DNA of 64,000 nucleotides from contig JALORC010000006.1 in NCBI GenBank assembly GCA_025459175.1, positions 47,903 through 111,902 of the forward strand, in the 5' to 3' direction. A program made the translations under genes and the position numbers. Below are positions 58,784 through 64,000 of the stretch, piece after piece. The stretch is from Planctomycetota bacterium. GTDB lineage: Bacteria; Planctomycetota; UBA1135; UBA2386. Under the pieces are notes generated by a model that did no database searches, had not been told where the DNA came from, and was given only the letters and a program-made list of their open reading frames with translations. The first letter of the stretch is position 1, and each line of letters starts with the position of its first letter.

Positions 58784-58802
58784 GTCGGGGCCCCGCCCCG
58801 AC
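58784..58802 (+). terminator. Hairpin downstream of the SGNH gene
   Basis: GTCGGGGC and GCCCCGAC form a perfect 8-bp stem around the loop CCC, 25 bases after the stop codon of the SGNH gene. It lacks a following T-run, so termination is possible but not proven. Confidence 0.4.
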
Positions 58803-58865
58803 CACTGCGCCCCGAAGCCCGGCCGACCTACGCACCTTTCAAGGTCGAAACTCAGAACTCTGAAA

Positions 58866-58894
58866 TTGACCCCGAGGGGGGGATCTTTTAGAGG
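58866..58894 (+). promoter_or_regulatory. Candidate sigma-70 promoter for actABC
   Basis: TTGACC (58866-58871), one mismatch to the -35 consensus, is followed after 17 bases by TAGAGG (58889-58894), a weak -10. It lies about 165 bases upstream of the actA start. Support is limited to the -35 box and spacing. Confidence 0.25.
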
Positions 58895-59059
58895 GGTCGC
58901 CCTCCCGGGCTGACCGCACGTGCCCTCGGGGCCTGATTTTCCCTCGCCAACCGGTTTTCGGCGAGTGACGACCAGGCATCGAGGCGGCCCCACGTGCAAC
59001 TCGGCTTACCCGCCGATTTCCTGCGACCGCAACCGCCCCCCATGCGGAGGGGTCCAACC

Positions 59060-59737
59060 TTGACCGTCCTGTTTCCCAAGTGGACCAACAAGCTGCCCAC
59101 CATGCTGGCGCTCGGCGCGGCTGCGGCAGGTCTGTCGGTGGTCTTCGTCGTCTCCTACTGGTTCTCGCCGAAGCACACGGACGTCGGCTACCAACCGTTC
59201 CAACCGATCGCGTACAGCCACAAGCTGCACGCCGGGGCGCTGGGCATGGACTGTCGCTACTGCCACCGCATGGTGGAGGAGGGCCCACACGCGACGGTGC
59301 CCGATGCCGACACCTGCATGGGCTGCCACAAGCAGATCAAGAAGGACAGCTCGGCACTGGCGCCGCTGCGTGAGGCCTACGGCGACGGCAAGGCCGACGG
59401 CACGCCGATCGAATGGATCAAGGTCCACCTGCTGCCGCAGTACGCTTACTTCAACCACGCGGTGCACACGCGTGCGAACGTCGGCTGCGCGAGCTGCCAC
59501 GGTCGCGTCGACGAGATGGAGATCGTGCGCCAGGCCGAGCCGCTCAGCATGGGCTGGTGCCTCGAATGCCACCGCGACCCGACGCCGCACATCCGCCCGC
59601 CCGGCGTGTCGGTGACGAAGATGGACTGGAACCCCGACGAGGCCAGCAAGGCCGCGGCGAAGAAGCTGCTCGAGTGGCAGGGTGACAACGCCCCGGCCCT
59701 CAATCCCCCGACCCACTGCTCGGCGTGCCACCGATGA
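59060..59737 (+). CDS. actA: Alternative complex III subunit ActA, pentaheme cytochrome c
   Basis: 225 residues from TTG 59060; a GGAGGGG lies about 10 bases upstream. ATG 59042 is an in-frame alternative. One transmembrane helix (LALGAAAAGLSVVFVVSYWF) anchors the protein in the membrane. Five CxxCH heme sites are present: CRYCH, CMGCH, CASCH, CLECH and CSACH, the number and order expected for ActA. The segment PIAYSHKLHAGALGMDCRYCH is very typical. ActA passes electrons within alternative complex III, a quinol:cytochrome c (or oxidase) oxidoreductase. The stop overlaps the actB start as ATGA. Confidence 0.9.
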   Translation: MTVLFPKWTNKLPTMLALGAAAAGLSVVFVVSYWFSPKHTDVGYQPFQPIAYSHKLHAGALGMDCRYCHRMVEEGPHATVPDADTCMGCHKQIKKDSSALAPLREAYGDGKADGTPIEWIKVHLLPQYAYFNHAVHTRANVGCASCHGRVDEMEIVRQAEPLSMGWCLECHRDPTPHIRPPGVSVTKMDWNPDEASKAAAKKLLEWQGDNAPALNPPTHCSACHR

Positions 59738-62700
59738 CCAGCGTTTCCACCGACGTCACGGCCAGCGACGTTCCGGCCCAGCCCGTCATGAACGACACCC
59801 CGACCTATTTCCGCAGCATCGGCGAACTGGAGAACTCCGCCGAGTTCCAGTCGATGCTCGCGCGTGAGTTCCCGGAGGGCATCACCGAGGCCCCGGACGA
59901 CGTGTCGCGGCGCGGTTTCCTCGGCGCGGTCGCCGCGTCGGTGGCGCTCGCCGGACTGACCAGCTGCCGCAAGCCGGTCACCAAGATCCTGCCGTTCAAC
60001 AAGCGGCCCGAGGGCTACAAGCCCGGTCTGCCGCAGACCTACGCGACGACGCTGCTGCGCCACGGCATCGGCATCGGCGTGCTGGTGAAGAGCAGCGACG
60101 GGCGGCCGACCAAGATCGAGGGCAACCCCGATCACGGCAGCAGCCTCGGCGGCTCCGACCTGCAGCTGCAGGCCGAGCTGTTGCAGCTCTACGATCCGGG
60201 CCGCAGCCGCCATGCGCGCGGACTGCCGGAGACGCACACCGACGATGGCCACGGCGGCGGCCACGGGCATCACGCCGAGCCCAAGCACGCCAAGCTGAGC
60301 GCCGCGGCGTGGGCCAAGTTCGACGCCTGGTTCCAGAGCCCGCAGGGTGCGTTGGCCTCGTTGAGCGTCAAGCAGGGTGAAGGCCTGCACGTGCTGATGG
60401 CGCCGACGACGTCGCCGACGGTGCTCGCCACGATCGCTCGCATCCAGGGCGGCAGCCTGCCGAAGGCGCGCTTCTACACGTGGTCGGCGGTGCACGCCGA
60501 CGCCGAGCTGGCCGGTGCGCAGATGGCGTTCGGCCGCCCGGTCGCGACCCATCACGACTTCAGCAAGGCCGATGTGGTGGTGTCGCTCGACAGCGACTTC
60601 CTCGCCACCGACGGCAACAACCTGCGCAGCGCCCGGCAGTGGGCCGAGACCCGCCGCGCGCCCGACGCCAAGGCGATGAAGGCCGCCGGCAAGAAGCTGT
60701 CGCGCCTCTACGTCGTCGAGTCGAGCTACACGACGACCGGCACCGCTGCCGACCACCGCTTCCGCACCAAGAGCGGCGACATCCCGGCGGTGGCCTTCGC
60801 GCTGGCCAAGGCGCTCGGCGTCGGCGCCGGCAGCGAACTCGAGGCGGCACTCGGCAAGCACGCGCCGGCCTCGTTCGAGAAGAACGGCAAGAAGTGGGTC
60901 GAGATCCTCGCCCGCGACCTGCAGTCGGCGCGCGGCCGCAGCATCGTCACGGTCGGTCCGCGCCAGCCGGCCGCGGTGCACGCGATCGTGCACGCGATCA
61001 ACCAGGCCCTCGGCAACATCGGCACGTCGGTGACCTACACCGCGGTGCCGGCCGGCATCAGCGGCAATGCCGTCGGTCAGATCCAGGAGCTGGCGACCGC
61101 GCTCGGCAAGGGCAGCGTCGACACCCTGGTGTGCCTCGGCACCAACCCGGTCTACGACGCGCCCGCCGATCTCAAGTTCGGCGAGCTGCTGGCGACCAAG
61201 AAGGCCAAGACCACGATCCACGTCGGCCTCTACGACGACGAGACCGGCGCGCTGTGCGACTGGCACTTCCCGCTCGCTCACGATCTGGAGAGCTGGGGGG
61301 ATGCGCGTGGCCACGACGGCACCGTGTCGATGCAGCAGCCGCTGATCGCCCCGCTGCACGGTGGTGTGACCGCGCTCGAGTTCCTGGCCTACCTGAACCA
61401 GGACGCCGGCTGGGAGAACCTGCTGGCCGCGCGCGACACGACGTTCGGCTACGAGCTGGTCAAGGCCCACTGGCAGACCGCTTCGGGTGCTGCCGACTTC
61501 GCCACCGGGTGGTGGCCGAAGGCGCTGCACGAGGGCCTGGTCGCCGGCACACAGCTGGCCGCCGAGAGCCCCAGCCTGAACCTCGGTGCGATCAAGGCCG
61601 GTGTCGACGGCTACACCCGCCCGACCGGCATGGAGGTCGTCCTGCGGCCGTGCGCGAAGATGGGCGACGGTCGCTACGCCAACAACTCGTGGATGGCGGA
61701 GATCCCCGAGCCGCTGAGCAAGCTGAGCTGGGACAACGCGGCGCACATCAGCATGGCGACCGCCAAGCAGCTCAACGTCGAGAACGGCGACATGCTCAAC
61801 CTCGCGGCCAACGGCGCGCAGATCCAGGTTCCGGCCTGGATCGTGCCCGGCCACGCCGACGAGAGCGTGACGCTGCACCTCGGCTGGGGCCGCAACCTGC
61901 CGGACACCTGCAAGGTCGCCAAGGGTGCCGGCTTCAACGCCTACCCGCTGCGCACGCGCGGCGCCCAGTGGATCCTGACCGGGGCCCAGGTGGGGCGCGG
62001 CGAAGGCAAGCACCAGCTGGTCTGCACGCAGGACCACGGCACGATGGTCGGCCGCGCCCTGGTGCGCGAGACGACCGCCGCGAAGAACGAGGCGGACCCG
62101 CGCTGGGCGCCGAAGATGTCGCCGCTGGATCGCGCCGCCGCACTGCACGACCAGCAGGAGAAGGACCTCAACAAGTCGCTGTGGACCGAGCGCGGCTACC
62201 TGCAGGGCGCGGCGAGCCGGGACGCCGAGGTCCGGAAGTCGCCCTACCAGTGGGGCATGGTCATCGACCTGAACGCCTGCACCGGTTGCAGCGCCTGCGT
62301 CGTCGCCTGCGTCGCCGAGAACAACGTGCCGATGGTCGGCAAGATCCAGGTGTCGCGCAACCGCGAGATGTTCTGGATCCGCGCCGACCGCTACTTCAGC
62401 TCACAGGCCGACGGCAAGCCCAAGTCGCAGCAGACACTCGACGAGAAGCTGGCGATGGCGGAGGACCCGCAGGTCGCCAACATGCCGGTGCCGTGCATGC
62501 AGTGCGAGAACGCGCCCTGCGAGTCGGTGTGCCCGGTCGCCGCAACCATGCACAGCCCCGACGGGCTGAACGACATGGTCTACAACCGCTGCATCGGCAC
62601 CCGCTACTGCAGCAACAACTGCCCCTACAAGGTCCGCCGCTACAACTACCTCGACTACATCGGCAACGCGCCCGACACCAAGCGGATGGCGTTCAACCCC

Positions 62701-63027
62701 GATGTCACCGTGCGCAGCCGCGGCGTGATGGAGAAGTGCACGTTCTGCGTGCAGCGCATCAACGGCGGTCGCATCCAGGCCAAGCTGGCCGGCGGCAAGG
62801 TCGGCGACGGGCCGAGCGACGTGCGCGTCACGACGGCCTGTGCGCAGGCCTGCCCGACCGAGGCGATCACGTTCGGCAACATCCTCGAGCTGAGCGGCAA
62901 GGTCGCCAAGCTGAAGGGCCTCGACCTCAACTACGGACTGCTGTCCGAGCTGAATACCAAGCCACGCACCACCTACCTCGGTCGCGTCCGCAACCCGAAC
63001 CCCGAACTCCAAACCGAGCTGGCCTGA
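59734..63027 (+). CDS. actB: Alternative complex III subunit ActB, molybdopterin-like plus Fe-S fusion
   Basis: 1097 residues. A twin-arginine signal ([18 protein letters not shown], about residues 53-70) leads into a molybdopterin oxidoreductase-like part (about 80-840) that in ActB carries no molybdenum, then a ferredoxin-like part with four cysteine clusters: [35 protein letters not shown] and CTFC...CAQAC, consistent with several iron-sulfur clusters. A His-rich insert ([11 protein letters not shown], about residues 170-181) occurs early in the molybdopterin-like part. ActB transfers electrons between quinol-side and cytochrome subunits at the periplasmic face. Start ATG 59734 overlaps actA's stop. 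Confidence 0.92.
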   Translation: MTSVSTDVTASDVPAQPVMNDTPTYFRSIGELENSAEFQSMLAREFPEGITEAPDDVSRRGFLGAVAASVALAGLTSCRKPVTKILPFNKRPEGYKPGLPQTYATTLLRHGIGIGVLVKSSDGRPTKIEGNPDHGSSLGGSDLQLQAELLQLYDPGRSRHARGLPETHTDDGHGGGHGHHAEPKHAKLSAAAWAKFDAWFQSPQGALASLSVKQGEGLHVLMAPTTSPTVLATIARIQGGSLPKARFYTWSAVHADAELAGAQMAFGRPVATHHDFSKADVVVSLDSDFLATDGNNLRSARQWAETRRAPDAKAMKAAGKKLSRLYVVESSYTTTGTAADHRFRTKSGDIPAVAFALAKALGVGAGSELEAALGKHAPASFEKNGKKWVEILARDLQSARGRSIVTVGPRQPAAVHAIVHAINQALGNIGTSVTYTAVPAGISGNAVGQIQELATALGKGSVDTLVCLGTNPVYDAPADLKFGELLATKKAKTTIHVGLYDDETGALCDWHFPLAHDLESWGDARGHDGTVSMQQPLIAPLHGGVTALEFLAYLNQDAGWENLLAARDTTFGYELVKAHWQTASGAADFATGWWPKALHEGLVAGTQLAAESPSLNLGAIKAGVDGYTRPTGMEVVLRPCAKMGDGRYANNSWMAEIPEPLSKLSWDNAAHISMATAKQLNVENGDMLNLAANGAQIQVPAWIVPGHADESVTLHLGWGRNLPDTCKVAKGAGFNAYPLRTRGAQWILTGAQVGRGEGKHQLVCTQDHGTMVGRALVRETTAAKNEADPRWAPKMSPLDRAAALHDQQEKDLNKSLWTERGYLQGAASRDAEVRKSPYQWGMVIDLNACTGCSACVVACVAENNVPMVGKIQVSRNREMFWIRADRYFSSQADGKPKSQQTLDEKLAMAEDPQVANMPVPCMQCENAPCESVCPVAATMHSPDGLNDMVYNRCIGTRYCSNNCPYKVRRYNYLDYIGNAPDTKRMAFNPDVTVRSRGVMEKCTFCVQRINGGRIQAKLAGGKVGDGPSDVRVTTACAQACPTEAITFGNILELSGKVAKLKGLDLNYGLLSELNTKPRTTYLGRVRNPNPELQTELA

Positions 63028-63031
63028 TCCG

Positions 63032-64000
63032 ATGACCGCCATCCCAGTTGTCGACGAGCCGGAGAACGCCCTCGTCCGCGCCCCGCTCGTCGAGGGCAAG
63101 AACGACTTCACGTCGGTCACCAACATCATCGCCGGCGTCGCGGAGAAGAAGACGCCGCGCGGCTGGTACCTGATGTTCGGGGTGTCGATCGCGCTGCTGA
63201 TGAACCTCGGCGCGATGATCGGCTACCTCGTCTTCAACGGCGTCGGTGTCTGGGGCAACAACATCCCGGTCGCCTGGGCCTGGCCGATCGTGAACTTCGT
63301 GTTCTGGATCGGCATCGGCCACGCCGGCACCCTGATCAGCGCCGTGCTGTTCCTGTTCCGGCAGAAGTGGCGCACGTCGATCAACCGCGCATCGGAAGCG
63401 ATGACGATCTTCGCGGTGATGGCGGCCGGCATCTTCCCGGCGATCCACGTCGGCCGCATCTGGGTCATCTACTGGGTGTTCCCGCTGCCCAACCAGATGG
63501 CGATGTGGCCCAACTTCAAGAGCCCGCTGCTCTGGGACGTGTTCGCGGTCAGCACCTACTTCACGATCTCGGCGCTGTTCTGGTTCGTCGGCCTGGTGCC
63601 GGACCTGGCGACGTTCCGCGATCGCGCGGCCAAGGCCGGCCGCACCATCGCGTCGCGCGCATACGGCCTGTTCGCGTTCGGCTGGACCGGTAGCAACCGC
63701 CACTGGATCCACTACGAGAAGGCCTACCTGATCCTCGCCGGCCTGAGCACGCCACTGGTGCTGTCGGTGCACTCGATCGTGTCGTTCGACTTCGCCGTGT
63801 CGTTGCTGCCCGGCTGGCACACCACGATCTTCCCGCCCTACTTCGTCGCCGGCGCCATCTTCTCCGGGTTCGGCATGGTGCTGACCCTGATGATCCCGGC
63901 GCGCCAGTGGCTCGGCCTGCACCAGCTGGTGACGCTGAACCACCTCGACAACATCGCCAAGATCCTGCTGCTGACCGGCACGATGGTCGGCTACGCCTAC
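63032..64000 (+). CDS. actC: Alternative complex III subunit ActC, NrfD-like, 5' part
   Basis: 323 codons are visible before the window ends; no stop is reached. The start ATG 63032 lies 4 bases after actB. The N-terminus is polar, then [67 protein letters not shown] and later helices form the NrfD/PsrC-type membrane protein with W-I-G-I-G-H-A-G-T, a segment at the quinol-binding site of ActC/NrfD. ActC oxidises quinol in the membrane. The remaining actDEF and oxidase genes are expected downstream, outside this window. Confidence 0.9.
   Translation, partial: MTAIPVVDEPENALVRAPLVEGKNDFTSVTNIIAGVAEKKTPRGWYLMFGVSIALLMNLGAMIGYLVFNGVGVWGNNIPVAWAWPIVNFVFWIGIGHAGTLISAVLFLFRQKWRTSINRASEAMTIFAVMAAGIFPAIHVGRIWVIYWVFPLPNQMAMWPNFKSPLLWDVFAVSTYFTISALFWFVGLVPDLATFRDRAAKAGRTIASRAYGLFAFGWTGSNRHWIHYEKAYLILAGLSTPLVLSVHSIVSFDFAVSLLPGWHTTIFPPYFVAGAIFSGFGMVLTLMIPARQWLGLHQLVTLNHLDNIAKILLLTGTMVGYAY

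Larger units (their letters stand above)
58760..59059. other. Intergenic region before the alternative complex III operon
   Basis: A 300-base gap. It holds a strong hairpin after the SGNH gene and a possible promoter (both listed separately). A further GACCCC/GGGGTC pairing (58868-58898) with a large loop lies around the promoter, but I could not decide its role. No protein-like reading frame was seen. Confidence 0.5.

Noticed and set aside
58868..58898. GACCCC/GGGGTC pairing upstream of actA as a regulatory hairpin
   Set aside because: Six base pairs around a 19-base loop is weak in such GC-rich DNA, and it overlaps the candidate promoter; no independent support.
1..64000. tRNA, rRNA, CRISPR, insertion sequence or prophage genes
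   Set aside because: No transposase or integrase-like protein, no cloverleaf-like sequence and no spaced direct repeats were recognised on reading. A tRNAscan/Infernal search could still find something I missed.

Overview
The window is GC-rich bacterial chromosome (roughly 65-70% G+C by eye), densely coded, with many ATGA/GTGA start-stop overlaps and frequent GTG/TTG starts. The family content points to Planctomycetota, probably a high-GC marine-type lineage: von Willebrand A/BatA and DUF4175-like membrane proteins in one operon with an alpha/alpha-toroid protein and a coiled-coil protein, an NPCBM protein, PQQ-like and PNGNT-type propellers, a group-1-like sigma factor of only 286 residues, SxtJ/DUF5989/carbamoyltransferase, and alternative complex III. 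The phylum call is inference; no rRNA or other phylogenetic marker RNA is present.

Layout. 1-3370: tail of a DnaQ-like exonuclease, a hotdog thioesterase, and a BtuFCD/FecBCD-type metal-chelate importer. 3590-8997: secreted beta-helix lipoprotein, small membrane proteins, a flavin-reductase-like protein, a lipoprotein and an ArnT/PMT-like glycosyltransferase. 28176 down to 9005 (minus strand): a continuous run of 12 genes, about 19 kb, coding for envelope proteins: PQQ/TPR protein, toroid, BatA-VWA, second VWA, DUF4175-like, coiled-coil protein plus an in-frame continuation, TPR protein, NPCBM protein, one catalytically complete trypsin-like/PDZ protease and two catalytically dead paralogues. 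28421-30712: HEAT plus 40-residue-repeat propeller. 37334 down to 30706: Bor-like lipoprotein, beta-CASP MBL protein, dapF, lemA, an SDR, a secreted protein and an M48 protease. 37397-44954: MA-like metalloprotease, small secreted protein, a large low-complexity membrane protein, a PIG-L family protein, a phosphoesterase and a membrane protein. 45098-46736: chromosome-type parA-parB with a parS site inside parB. 46836-52696: cyclophilin-like membrane protein, lipoprotein, HNH endonuclease and two secreted proteins. 52761-54825: hemW and a housekeeping-type sigma factor. 54944-58759: DUF5989, SxtJ, carbamoyltransferase and a divergent SGNH protein. 59060-64000: actABC of alternative complex III, running off the end.

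The most interesting signal is at 15540-15579. The coiled-coil gene ends in TGA, and the same reading frame continues with a Gly-rich linker and a conserved-looking helical segment. The TGA sits at the base of a two-part hairpin (7-bp lower stem, 6-bp upper stem, GGUCA loop) that has the placement of a bacterial SECIS, and reading through would create a Sec-x-x-Cys motif. Selenocysteine recoding is a real possibility here; a nonsense mutation or two separate genes are the alternatives.

Second in interest are the operon as a whole, with its one live and two dead HtrA-like proteins, and the parS site inside parB. No tRNA, rRNA, CRISPR array, insertion sequence or prophage was recognised.
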